From contig NZ_JAMQOT010000011.1 of the NCBI RefSeq assembly GCF_029502005.1, forward strand, positions 49,434 through 113,433: DNA of 64,000 nt, in the 5' to 3' direction. Of the stretch, positions 1 through 10,100 are shown piece after piece (the stretch's first letter is position 1; the number at the start of each line of letters is the position of its first letter). Source of the DNA: Natrinema salsiterrestre. GTDB lineage: Archaea > Halobacteriota > Halobacteria > Halobacteriales > Natrialbaceae. The position numbers and the translations under genes were made by a program. Below the pieces are notes generated by a model. It did not search any database. It was not told the origin of the DNA and saw nothing but the letters and a program-made list of their open reading frames with translations.

Positions 1-1517
1 TCTCGAGTTCGCCAGTTTCCGTGTCCATGATATGGACGGTGCCGTAATCTTCATCGTGGCTTTCCCTGTACTCGATTTCTTCCATAAATTCGAGCAACTG
101 CTGTTCTTCTTCCCTTCCACGTAGGATGTAAGGGATGTTGCCGTTCAGGGCACCGAGTGTCTCTGATAGGTCTGGATCAATCCGAAGCCTGACTGTTGAG
201 TCACGTCCTTCGTATTCGAGAACGTGGTGGTCGTGGTTGTAGTCCATTGCATCGCTGATTTCGGGATGGAGCTGCGGGACTCGGCGGTTCAACTCGCGCT
301 TGGGAATTTCTGTCCGGGAGATAAGGGATAGGGAGCTTTTAGATCGATAGTTGTGGGAGAGCCAGACGCGGAGGTCGGAGCCCTTGGAAGAATCCGGCAT
401 GAAATAGCTGTTAATCATCTCTATGACGTCCTCTTTCACGCTTTCAGCCGAACGGTCCCTGTTCCGCTGGTTATGGAAGGAGTAGTTGGTCTCGTGATAG
501 AGGTCGCGAGCGTCGTAGTCTTTGATGGCTACGTCCTCAAAGTAGAACTGGCGTTTCTTCTCGATGAATCGTTGGTCGACTTCTTCCTCTGAGTCTTCTT
601 CGTCTCTCCGTGAAACCTCTTCTTCAGCGTCAGCCCAAAGTTTGCTGTCGATAAATGGATGAGTGAGGTCACGGGGATGGAAGTATTCGTTCAGGAGGGT
701 GAAGATCTTCCCGCTGCCACTGAAGGCGAGGTTGTAGTATTTCAGATCTTCGTCAAACTCGGTGATGCTCTCTTCTTTGGCTCCAGTAATGCAGTAGGCG
801 AGAAAGTTCAGGAGGTCACGAACGGTGACGTGGGCGTCCAGATGGCCCACGGACTGTAGGAGCCGGATTATATTTTCTCGGACACGATCATTCCTCATCT
901 TATCCATATTGTAGGCGATGTGTCCGTCGATGTCGTCGCCGTTGTTCTCTTTGAGGAACTTATTCGAAGTCAGATTCTCGATGGCTTGGCCGATGACCTT
1001 TCGGGTGAGAATGTTTCTGTTGTTGAGATCGATGACGACGATAGAGTCGAAATCAGCGTTGTCAGCTTGATCTTCGTCGTAGATTATCTGGTTTTGGAAC
1101 TGGCTCCGAACTTTTTCCAGGAAGGGATAGTCGTCGGCGTGTTGGGTAGTCATCTCGTAAAGAGGGCCGTCATTAATAGCGAGAATACCAGGTCGGTCGT
1201 CGTCGAGGGCGTCTTTCCATTTGTCAAGTAGGACAGTATAGTCGTCGTACTCGGAGGCGTCAGAGAGATAGAAATAGTCCGGTTCCGGGTACTCAGGCTT
1301 CATCTGCAGGATGTACTGTGTTTTACCGTCTCCAGGGTTCCCAGTGAGAATGACCTGCTTCCCATCTTCTAGTGCGTCCTGTAGGTATTCCTCACCATCT
1401 AGACGGGTTGTAATGTGTATTTCTCTGCGTTGCTCGTCAGTGAGCTGTTCAGCGAAGCCTCCCTGTGCCAGCTGTGAAAGGAATCGTAGATTCAGTGTCG
1501 ATGCTTCAATTCCCATA
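1..1517 (-). CDS. P-loop ATPase, partial (runs off the left edge)
   Basis: An open minus-strand frame begins at ATG 1517 and has no stop before the window edge, giving about 505 residues of an incomplete protein. Residues 53-60 read GNPGDGKT, a clear Walker A, and IVVIDLN about 100 residues later fits Walker B. The rest is charged and helical, as in STAND/AAA-type NTPases of defence loci. It follows the DruA-like gene by 38 bp on the same strand, so the two are probably co-transcribed. The family is not recognised further. The role as an ATPase is supported by the motifs; a role in defence is inferred from context. Confidence 0.75.
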
Positions 1518-1555
1518 TTTATCGTTGATGTTGGTGACCGAATGTTCCCGTCATG

Positions 1556-3673
1556 TTAACTGTTGCTTATAATGAACTCACTGAGACTGGCTTGCCGTTT
1601 GTCGAAATCGATCTCGCTGCTCAATTTGAATTCTTGCTTGTCAAATTCCCTAATATTCTCCAAGACGTCTTGTTTCTGAGCTCTCATGCTTGCCCACCTA
1701 TCAATCCAATACTGATAGATTGACTCCTGCTCCTTCTGTGGGTCATCGAACTTCCAGTAGTATTCTGGGTTGTCGTCGATTCCCAGTAGATAGTCTTGGG
1801 AGTTCTCCGCCAGATCGATTCCGTACACAATCCGTCTAGACTCGTGTTTCAAGAGATCCGTCTCTAAACCGCAGTTCTTCAGGCCACGGCGGATTTTCCG
1901 GATGCGAGGAGAGACACCTTCTCCGAACCGACCTCGGACCACCTTGCGACCTTCCTCTAACTGTGTGACCTGACTAATCCGTTTTCGTGTTTCGGGACCG
2001 AACTGGATTGAACCGTATCCTTCAGTGTACCCGATCTGGTCGTATTCGATCTCGCCGTTTTCGGTTGGAACCCGGATACGGTCGTACTGGGCACTTCCAA
2101 TCTCAAACAGGCCAGTGGTGTCGAGGAAAACCAGTTCATTCCGTTTACTCACTGCTTCGCCTTTCATCGAGCTGGCGATTTCGCTCTGGTAGTCGCCGTA
2201 TTTGTCCTGGTACATGTCGATGACCTTGGGACCCGTCAAGGCCATCGCCACAAGCTTCCCTCCGAGAATACGGTTATAGGGAGGGATAGCGCCACAGACC
2301 ATGATGTTCATCATCCCGGCACCGACCCGCTCCTTTTTGATCTCCTTCAGAGCTGTTTTGATAGCTCGCCGTCCGGAGTCGTTATTCAACCCAGTTCTGA
2401 TGAACTCGACATCGTCCTCTTCGCTGTGTTCTTGGAAGTATTTTCGGTCGCGGAGAAGCTTTTGAAGTGCTCGAGCACGTTTTTTCCGGAACAGGGCTGT
2501 TTCACTTCTTTCCTCCCAAGACTCCATCTTCTCCGGGTTCTCGTCCTCACCATTTTCAATGGTCTGCTCGGCTTCCTCTTCTATCTGCTCAAGAATCTCG
2601 ATAACCCGTTCGTCGGGATTGACGAAGCTTTCCTCAGAGAGTTCAGGGTGCTCCTCGGCAAAGTCGTCGTGTCGGATGTTGGATATTGCGTCCTTAATGG
2701 CGTCCTCTAGGGCTTCTCGTATATCGGAGCAGAACTCGCTGACCCTCTCTTCGTATTCTTCCTCGGTCTCTAGCCATTCTGTATTGGTGACTGTCCGAGT
2801 TTTCTTGTCCGGCGTCCGCTTCTCTTCTGGCAGCTGCTCCTCGTATTCGTGAACCCGTTTCTTCCGCTGGAGTTTATCTTCGACCGCGTCAATAGTCCAG
2901 CCGATATAGTCATCTCTGACTGACAGGTTCATCATCGGGCTTGCCAGTGTCGCAATCCCCATCACCGGGTCTTTCGGCTTCGCTGCATTTCTAATAAGGA
3001 AGTTGATGTTTCTTCCAGGGACCGTGTTATATGGTGTTAACCAAGTGTAGCGGAAATACCGCCAGATATCCATCAGGTCCAACTCGGTGTGATCACATTT
3101 CTCCCCAGTCTCTACTTTCTGTATGTAGGGTTGGACAACGTCTTCTAGATCTTCGGCGATTTCCTCTTGGTCCTGGTCCTGAAGCGGTGCTAAGTCTTGG
3201 TAGAGTTCTTCCCCATCGGTTATTAGTTCAAGAACACTTCGCCCGCCATTCGTATTTACGCGGGTGTCTCGCTCCATTTTCCGGACGAACTCGCGGACGC
3301 TTTCCTCTCGGAACTGCGCCCGTCGTTCTTTCTGAAGGACAGCGCGTTCCTGTTTCTTGAACTCTTCTGGGTCGTCTTTGTAGCGATCAGGATCCGGCCG
3401 AACTACGTGTAGTTCGGAGTTTTTGCGAATGTCATAGTTGATCTCAATGAGATCTAGGAGAACCTCTAACGCTGCGAGATATCGAATCTGGCCTTCAGTT
3501 ACTTCATCCTCGATTTCGTTCTCGATATAGCGAATCTCGTCCTTGATGGCAACTTCCCTGTCGAGGTCCTCCTGAAATTCGATCAGTTCATCGGTCAGAG
3601 CCTCAAATCGGCGTTGGTACTGGTCCGGGAGATTAGGCGAAAAATCCACTTCTCGTTCAGAATTCGCACCCAT
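1556..3673 (-). CDS. DruA-like (DUF4338) protein with long N-terminal extension
   Basis: The ATG at 3673 (MGANSERE) is preferred over an upstream start at 3775 because it leaves room for a divergent promoter; this gives about 705 residues. The first ~430 residues are highly charged and helical. The C-terminal third matches what I recall of DUF4338/DruA: CGAIPPYNRILGGKLVAM, then FLDTTGLFEIGSAQYDRIR, then FGEGVSPRIRKIRRGL and a VYGIDLAEN segment. In Druantia type I anti-phage systems DruA works with a giant DUF1998 helicase, and such a helicase lies 3.5 kb away here. The biochemical activity of DruA is unknown. The family call is from memory of the motifs and should be tested with an HMM. Confidence 0.7.
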   Translation of the reverse strand: MGANSEREVDFSPNLPDQYQRRFEALTDELIEFQEDLDREVAIKDEIRYIENEIEDEVTEGQIRYLAALEVLLDLIEINYDIRKNSELHVVRPDPDRYKDDPEEFKKQERAVLQKERRAQFREESVREFVRKMERDTRVNTNGGRSVLELITDGEELYQDLAPLQDQDQEEIAEDLEDVVQPYIQKVETGEKCDHTELDLMDIWRYFRYTWLTPYNTVPGRNINFLIRNAAKPKDPVMGIATLASPMMNLSVRDDYIGWTIDAVEDKLQRKKRVHEYEEQLPEEKRTPDKKTRTVTNTEWLETEEEYEERVSEFCSDIREALEDAIKDAISNIRHDDFAEEHPELSEESFVNPDERVIEILEQIEEEAEQTIENGEDENPEKMESWEERSETALFRKKRARALQKLLRDRKYFQEHSEEDDVEFIRTGLNNDSGRRAIKTALKEIKKERVGAGMMNIMVCGAIPPYNRILGGKLVAMALTGPKVIDMYQDKYGDYQSEIASSMKGEAVSKRNELVFLDTTGLFEIGSAQYDRIRVPTENGEIEYDQIGYTEGYGSIQFGPETRKRISQVTQLEEGRKVVRGRFGEGVSPRIRKIRRGLKNCGLETDLLKHESRRIVYGIDLAENSQDYLLGIDDNPEYYWKFDDPQKEQESIYQYWIDRWASMRAQKQDVLENIREFDKQEFKLSSEIDFDKRQASLSEFIISNS

Positions 3674-3895
3674 AGTAATCTGGTTGATGTGGCAAATCGT
3701 TCTCTGCTGAAATCCAAAAGAGTATCGACTCAGATCAGTCCACACCCCTAAACGACCCAAGGGGTCCTGCCACAATTGTTTGGAGGATTATATGTTTGTG
3801 TTTCTTCAATAGATTTATTCTATCTGTCCCTCAGGTTTGATAACACATGCGTAAGGGAACTATCAGGACTTACACCGGAGGGCTCCGATCCATTC
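3674..3895. promoter_or_regulatory. Divergent promoter region of the defence island
   Basis: This 222-bp AT-rich stretch separates the two divergent arms of the island. It holds a short inverted repeat, ACCCCT (3744-3749) and AGGGGT (3760-3765), and a TATA-like GGATTATATG around 3783-3792. A single repressor site could control both arms. The exact transcription starts are not determinable from sequence. Confidence 0.35.
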
Positions 3896-5350
3896 GTGAG
3901 TAAACTTTCTATCCCCTTCGGACTCGACCCGGAGGGAACGAAAACTCCAATAGAAGAGGCCCAACGTAAGTCAGACTACTACCGGTGCCCAGAATGTGGT
4001 GAATTTCTAACCCCTCGTATTGGGACTCAGCGCCAGTACTTCGCTCATAAGCAAGGCGTTCTGGAGGACATTTCCTGTTCACTGTCCAGCGACGAGGGTG
4101 TTGAAAAGATGATCGAGGATCTCCGTACCTCGGACATCGAAGAGGGTGAGCGTGAGCGGTCGATTCGAACCTATCTAGGGCAACGCCATGACGGTGGCAT
4201 CGAATTATTTGGCATCGTTCCATCACTCGATTGGGATCAAATCCAAGAAGATGAGGACGTGGACACACTCTTAGAAAACGTCGAAATCGAGGCAACAGGA
4301 ATCACACATCCCCCCGTACCGAGTAACTTCCACCCATCGGAGGCAGAGGTCACGCTTGATCTTGACCCAACAGCGGATAGTTACGAACTTCAAATCTCAG
4401 GTCCAGATGCCCTCGGAAGTATCACCGGCACTTGGACTACTTCGGGGCTCCAACATGGTGATCTCTTTGTTGGTGACGAAACTCGGGCGCAGCGATATAA
4501 CTCGGATCACCAAGTGCGCAAGGATATGTGGGTATATCTGGTCTCAAAGAATCCCCCGAAATCCGAAGTGTCGTTCGTGGACGTCTACGACTTCGCAGAT
4601 GTATCCTTAGTCGGGTTCCGGGCGTCCGAAAAGACGGAACCATTTCTCGACCGCTATGGGGGAGGCCTTAGTACAGAAAACTACGGCTTCGATGCTGACG
4701 TTGTATTACCCGCACACACAAACCCAACCGTTGAGGCACCCCTATACGCACCACCAGAGGAACCAGTTCTCGTTGGAGTTACTCCCTCCGAGGAGGTCGA
4801 TCCAATATTCGAGGTCGTTTCCATCCCCAAAGATGCAAACGAGACAGTCGAAATCGATCGGACTGGAGCGGGAAATCCTCGTTACTACACAACTGAGATA
4901 CCCTCTGATGGATCGCGTCGTGTGAGTATCCACCAGCGGAACTCCGATCGGCATCGTCTGATTCACCTCCACCCATCCGAAGAATCGACGTTCATAGACG
5001 CAACCGAGCCAGAATCACGACGAATTGGTATTGAAATCCAAGATGAGGAACATCGTGACTTTCTCTCACCTATCGAAGGTCCGTCCTCAAAGCGTATGCC
5101 CGTTGGTTTCAATCCTCATTTATTACATACCAACCTCGAATATGTCGGGCCAGAAGACCTTGAACTGGAAGTGATCGCTACATTTGCTGAAGGCGCATCG
5201 CTCGGTCCGACAATCAGCCGAGACGTAACAGCAATCAGTGATATTATCTCGGAGGTCATCCACTGGGTAGAGAGCGGCTGTAATGAACTCGAGATCCGGT
5301 TCAATGGTATTGGGGCTGTATCGATCTGCTTTCCGCAGGGGGAACAATGA
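3896..5350 (+). CDS. CoiA-like zinc-finger protein, first gene of the defence operon
   Basis: A GTG at 3896 opens MSKLSIPFGLDPEGTK; the frame is open back to a TTG at 3776, but that part is not halophile-like, so the start is uncertain. Near the N-terminus YYRCPECGEFLTPR is followed by RQYFAHK, the Cys-Cys/His pattern seen in competence-protein CoiA-like proteins. The remaining ~400 residues are acidic, beta-rich and unrecognised. The stop overlaps the next start by 4 bp (ATGA), so translation is probably coupled. CoiA relatives carry nuclease domains, but I cannot point to catalytic residues here. It may be the counterpart of one of the accessory Dru proteins. Confidence 0.6.
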   Translation: MSKLSIPFGLDPEGTKTPIEEAQRKSDYYRCPECGEFLTPRIGTQRQYFAHKQGVLEDISCSLSSDEGVEKMIEDLRTSDIEEGERERSIRTYLGQRHDGGIELFGIVPSLDWDQIQEDEDVDTLLENVEIEATGITHPPVPSNFHPSEAEVTLDLDPTADSYELQISGPDALGSITGTWTTSGLQHGDLFVGDETRAQRYNSDHQVRKDMWVYLVSKNPPKSEVSFVDVYDFADVSLVGFRASEKTEPFLDRYGGGLSTENYGFDADVVLPAHTNPTVEAPLYAPPEEPVLVGVTPSEEVDPIFEVVSIPKDANETVEIDRTGAGNPRYYTTEIPSDGSRRVSIHQRNSDRHRLIHLHPSEESTFIDATEPESRRIGIEIQDEEHRDFLSPIEGPSSKRMPVGFNPHLLHTNLEYVGPEDLELEVIATFAEGASLGPTISRDVTAISDIISEVIHWVESGCNELEIRFNGIGAVSICFPQGEQ

Positions 5351-7182
5351 ATCTGGAACCCGGTGACGAGTTTACAGCGGAAGTAGACAAGATTACGAAA
5401 CGGAGAAAACGGAGAACTTGTACTGTCAAATACGAAGGAGAAGGAATTAATATCGGCCCGGTGACGTGCCAACCCGGTCGTTCGGTTCGATTGCGGTACC
5501 TTGGGGCAGATTCAGTAGCTGGAACATCGATTCATTTCGCACTTTGCCTGACCGAGGAAGTCCTCGCGGACGATTACAAAGACCACATTCGACGCCATGT
5601 AAGCGGCCTTCTTCCTGACCAACCTCCACAAGAGGGCGAACAAACCTATATTGAGGTGGATAAGATCGATGAGTATGGCCTCGGACTCGCCGTTGCCGGT
5701 GGTGAAGTCGTCGAACTCGGACCAGTACAAGCAGATGAAGGCGACTTAGTGCACGTTGTAGGACGCGAACCTGGATATGCAGAGATCCTGAACGCAAGAG
5801 CACGTGGGAAACGCTACAGGATCCGCTTCAATATTCTTCGTGAACGCTGGGACAAACTCCCTATCAAAAAGGGCGAGTCATTCACGGCAACGATAGATGA
5901 CACCGACGGCAGTAGTCTCATCGCGTATGTGGACGGGTTGCCTGTCTACTTTTCTGGAGAGAAAGCCCGAATCGGACAAAAAATCGAAGGGGAACTCATT
6001 AGATTTCACCGAGACCGCGGAGTTGGCAAAGTGACAAAAGTATATGATTCGGTGGGTGATATCGAAGATCCAGGGCACGATACTCGGATGCAGCAACTTC
6101 AGCAAGCGGGGTTCGGCCAAGAACCATTTCGTGCGTTTGCTATGCGGTTTACTGGCGTGAGTGGCGACCAACTACCATCAACTGAGATCGGTATCCGAGA
6201 CGCCATAGCTGGTGAGGCAATCCGACTCGGTCTTGCGGAGAAAGCTGAATCGGGTGGCCAACAGTATCCACAAGCACACATCACCGCAATCCGCCACTGG
6301 GTTGTTCATAAGCTGGCAGCTGTTCTCGGACAGCCGGTCGCTGGTGCCGATGAAGTATCCGATGATGTCGGGTGGTTTCGGGCAGCATTAACAGAGCGTA
6401 CCGGCCCCACAATCACGTTCCTCGGTGATGTGATACAACTCTCACAGGGGTACTATGCTCCAGCACCGACGCGAGCTGTAATGATCTCCGAATCTGAGGC
6501 CGTGCTCGTTTCAGGAGATCCAAGTCGTCTATTCATAGAGTCCGGTTTTGATATCGAATTCCGAGGGTTGACGCGGATTCTTACTGACACCAGTGAAGAA
6601 GAATTGCGTTCGAGAGAAATCCCTGTTCAATCTAAAGACGAATACATCGGTCTGGACGAGGCGCCGATTACGACGCCAGCCACACTACGTGAGTACATCG
6701 AACAGCGACCGCAGGAGTCGTGGGAACCGGAGGAGGATTGGGCACCATACACTGGACAGTACTATGGATTTACCGTAGACGGTGAGCCGCTCGTCATTGA
6801 AGAGGCAGACGGAACTGCGATCAGCTTGTGGCGAGTTCCAGTCGAATACGGTGCCGATACCTACCAGTTGAAGGTTCAATCGGGCGACGGCAAAACCAAG
6901 GCCGTCACTGTTTCGCCGAAATACCGCAAGCATGCGTGCCTAATCCTTGACTCAATGGCTGAGGACCCACAGACTGTTGAACTCACCGGGTATGAGGAGG
7001 AGGTCTTATTGAGTTGTGACTTTGCACCGCCGCGGGCACAGATGCGTTGGCTGTACGCAGTCGGAGCAGAGTGGCTTGAAACATCGTCGTATCAGCTTCA
7101 ATGGCGAATTTCGGACACCGATGCTAATTCAGTGCGAGAGGTCTTTGACGAACTGCCCGTGACCATCATCGACAACACATAA
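5347..7182 (+). CDS. Defence-operon protein with TRAM-like beta-barrel repeats
   Basis: This 611-residue protein starts at the ATG overlapping the previous stop. Its first ~240 residues contain three similar segments starting at GDEFTAEVDKI, GEQTYIEVDKIDEYG and GESFTATIDD, each followed by a Gly-rich beta pattern. This resembles tandem TRAM/OB-like nucleic-acid-binding barrels. The rest is not recognised; a segment near residues 370-420 (YYAPAPTRAVMIS, then GFDIEFRGLTRIL) recalls proteins found beside large COG1205 helicases. It lies 1 bp from the helicase gene. A helicase-partner or DNA-binding role is inferred from position and the barrels only. Confidence 0.55.
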   Translation: MNLEPGDEFTAEVDKITKRRKRRTCTVKYEGEGINIGPVTCQPGRSVRLRYLGADSVAGTSIHFALCLTEEVLADDYKDHIRRHVSGLLPDQPPQEGEQTYIEVDKIDEYGLGLAVAGGEVVELGPVQADEGDLVHVVGREPGYAEILNARARGKRYRIRFNILRERWDKLPIKKGESFTATIDDTDGSSLIAYVDGLPVYFSGEKARIGQKIEGELIRFHRDRGVGKVTKVYDSVGDIEDPGHDTRMQQLQQAGFGQEPFRAFAMRFTGVSGDQLPSTEIGIRDAIAGEAIRLGLAEKAESGGQQYPQAHITAIRHWVVHKLAAVLGQPVAGADEVSDDVGWFRAALTERTGPTITFLGDVIQLSQGYYAPAPTRAVMISESEAVLVSGDPSRLFIESGFDIEFRGLTRILTDTSEEELRSREIPVQSKDEYIGLDEAPITTPATLREYIEQRPQESWEPEEDWAPYTGQYYGFTVDGEPLVIEEADGTAISLWRVPVEYGADTYQLKVQSGDGKTKAVTVSPKYRKHACLILDSMAEDPQTVELTGYEEEVLLSCDFAPPRAQMRWLYAVGAEWLETSSYQLQWRISDTDANSVREVFDELPVTIIDNT

Positions 7183-7183
7183 C

Positions 7184-10100
7184 ATGAAATCAATCAAAGA
7201 AGTCTCGGAAGAACTCGAGAACGACCTTCAACAGTACATCGAATCACGTTACCACCTCCACCATCCGCGGCTTCTCAAGGAACGTCGTGCCCTGATGGAC
7301 GAGGGAGAGACGGCCACCGAACCGTGGGTCGAGGCTACACCGACCTATGTTTCGGGGGATTCCCTCAGAGAGTTGGGCTTGCCGAGCGAAGTCGTCGATT
7401 TGCTGAAAGATCTCGAAAGCGACGATCTCGATATCTTCGATCCGCCGTATAAACACCAGGCCGACGCTCTCCAATCGTTCTTTAACGACGAGGACGACCT
7501 TATCGTATCCACTGGAACAGGATCCGGGAAAACCGAGATTTTCCTCTACTCAATTCTGGGTCAACTCGCACAAGAAGCAGCGCGAGGCGAAACAGCCGAC
7601 AAACGTGGGATACGGACATTAGTTCTCTATCCAATGAACGCTCTCGTCGCGGATCAACTCTCGCGGATGCGCCTACTCTTCGGTGATGAGAACGGAGCAG
7701 ATACGCTTGAGGACTATATGGGTCGGCGGGTTCAGTTTGGGATGTATACGAGTCGTACACCCTATCACGGGGAGTATGACACCAGCAAAAACGATAATTT
7801 GGTCAGGCCGGTCATCAAAAGGTACGTTGAGTTAGAGGAAGAGCAGCCAGACCTCTACAAACAACTCGCAGAGAAAGGCCGTATTCCGGCCAAGAATCTG
7901 GAAGGATTCTTGAATAATAATAACAGACCAAAAGAAACAAACTTTCGTACCCAACCCGGCGACACGGAACTCTTCACGCGTCAAGAGATGCACACTCGCG
8001 ATGGAAGCAATCCCCATGGCGGGACGCCTGATCTCCTGATTACGAACTACTCGATGCTGGAGTACATGCTACTCCGGCCAATCGAACAACCCCTCTTTGA
8101 GGATACCCGTGAATGGCTGGCCGAGGACGAAGAGAACGAGCTGAATATCGTCCTCGACGAAGCTCACCTCTACCGAGGCGCCCAAGGAGCAGAGGTCGCA
8201 CTCTTGTTGAGCCGCTTGCTCCAGAAACTCGGGATATCTCGCGAACGTGTGCGCTTCATCCTCACGAGTGCGACGATGGGCGAAAACGTAGAGGAAGCAG
8301 CCCCAGAATTTGCGGCCCAGCTCACAACCGGAGATCCGGACGATTTCTCAGTAATCACCGGTGAGCAGGTGGAGTACGAAGGTGGAGAACCGAGCGAGAA
8401 ACGCACGGCACAACTCCTAGAGCGGGTTGGCTACCAACTCGATGATCCATCGAAGATTCGCAACGTTGCGAGCGAACGAGGCTGGGATCCTCTTGAAAGT
8501 GATGACGTAGAATCGGTCCGTTCGTACCTCGCTGACCAGTTAGTCGATGACCCACTCTTCAGATTAGCACACGAATATCTTCGTGAAGAGCCGCTGCGCC
8601 TATCGGCCCTTGCCGAAGAGTTGTTCGAGGACATCGATCAGGAACTGGCTCGTGAGGCGACGGGTAATCTTCTGTATCTTTGTACCGAGGCCCGCCAGGG
8701 GGAGGATCAGGCGTTGCTTCCGACACGCCTGCATATGTTCCTCAAAGGGCTCCCCGCCCAGTATGCGTGTGTCAATCCTGAATGCAGCGGCCGCCGGGTA
8801 ACAGAGGGGGAGAACCTCCTCGGGCGCATCTACAGTAATCCGCACACGACCTGTGAGTCCTGTGGCAGTCGAGTCTTCGAACTGATTAGCCACCGCACCT
8901 GTGGAGCAGCATATCTGCGTGCCTATCGACGCTCTGACGACGACCGCGGGCCGACGTTCCTGTGGTCAGATCCTGAGAGCAGCGAGGACTTGGACGAGCT
9001 TCATCTCTTAGTTGAGGAACCTCGGGATGACCCGAATCCAGACCACGAACACGGACGCTCGCTCGCCGAGACGACGACCTCACGAAACCTCTCGATTGCC
9101 TCCGGCCATCTTGTTGATGATCGGCATGTGGACGACGAAGGACCGACCACTCATATCGAGGTTCAGGTCCCGACTGAAGAGCCGCCGGACGAGGGCGGTG
9201 CATGGAGTTGGACCCAATGTCCGGCGTGCGGGATCAAAGAGCGACGTCGTCCGAATGGCGACACGAAGGTCGAAGATCTGGTCACCAAAGGTGAGGAACC
9301 ATTCGCGCACAGCGTCCGCTCGATGTTCGGTATCCAGCCGACCGACCCACTCAAAGAGGAGTTCCCCAACGAGGGGCGCAAGGTATTGTGCTTCTCTGAC
9401 GGTCGACAGAAGGCGGCCCGCTTAGCTCGCGACCTCCAATCGAACGTTGAATCCGACTCGTTCCGCGAGGTCTTAACCGACATTATTGGATCCGCGGAAG
9501 ATGAAATCACGATGGGTCGGTTGTTCGCCGAGTTCGCAGTCTACTGTGCGAAAAACAACATCGTATTCTTCGACGACAGCGACCAATACACGAACCAGTC
9601 GGGTGTCGTGTATAAGGGTTCACGCTCCCACTTTGAGGATATTCGTGGGAACCTGTCCGATATTGTCGATGAGTACTATCTTGAGTCCATCGACGATATT
9701 CCGGAGGTGCCAGCCGCACGCAATGCGTTGTCGGAGCGTCCCCGCCAATATGAGGAACTTCTCCTCCGATCGTTGGGCGATGAGCAGTACTCCATCACCG
9801 GCGCTCTCGTCGGGTACATTGCGCCGTCCGAGGAAGTGTTTGAGAAAATCGATGAAGCGGTCCCTGAAATTGAGACAGACCAACTCAAGAGCATCCTCAT
9901 CGAGGCGCTTCGTCATGCCTGCGAGGAACGGGCATTTGATTCAAGCATTGAAGCTAGACGACGTTCGAACTCCTATCCCTACCAAAATTGGATTGACCCG
10001 GACGATACGGGGCTCCCCCACAGCGAGATAATCCCTGAATATATTGTAGAATCACTCGACGACGAAGTGCCGGAAGAGGCGTGGAATAGTCTGAGACGGG

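Noticed and set aside
353..1231. Plus-strand open frames at 353, 659 and 920
   Set aside because: They are antisense to a continuous minus-strand P-loop ATPase frame that has clear motifs.
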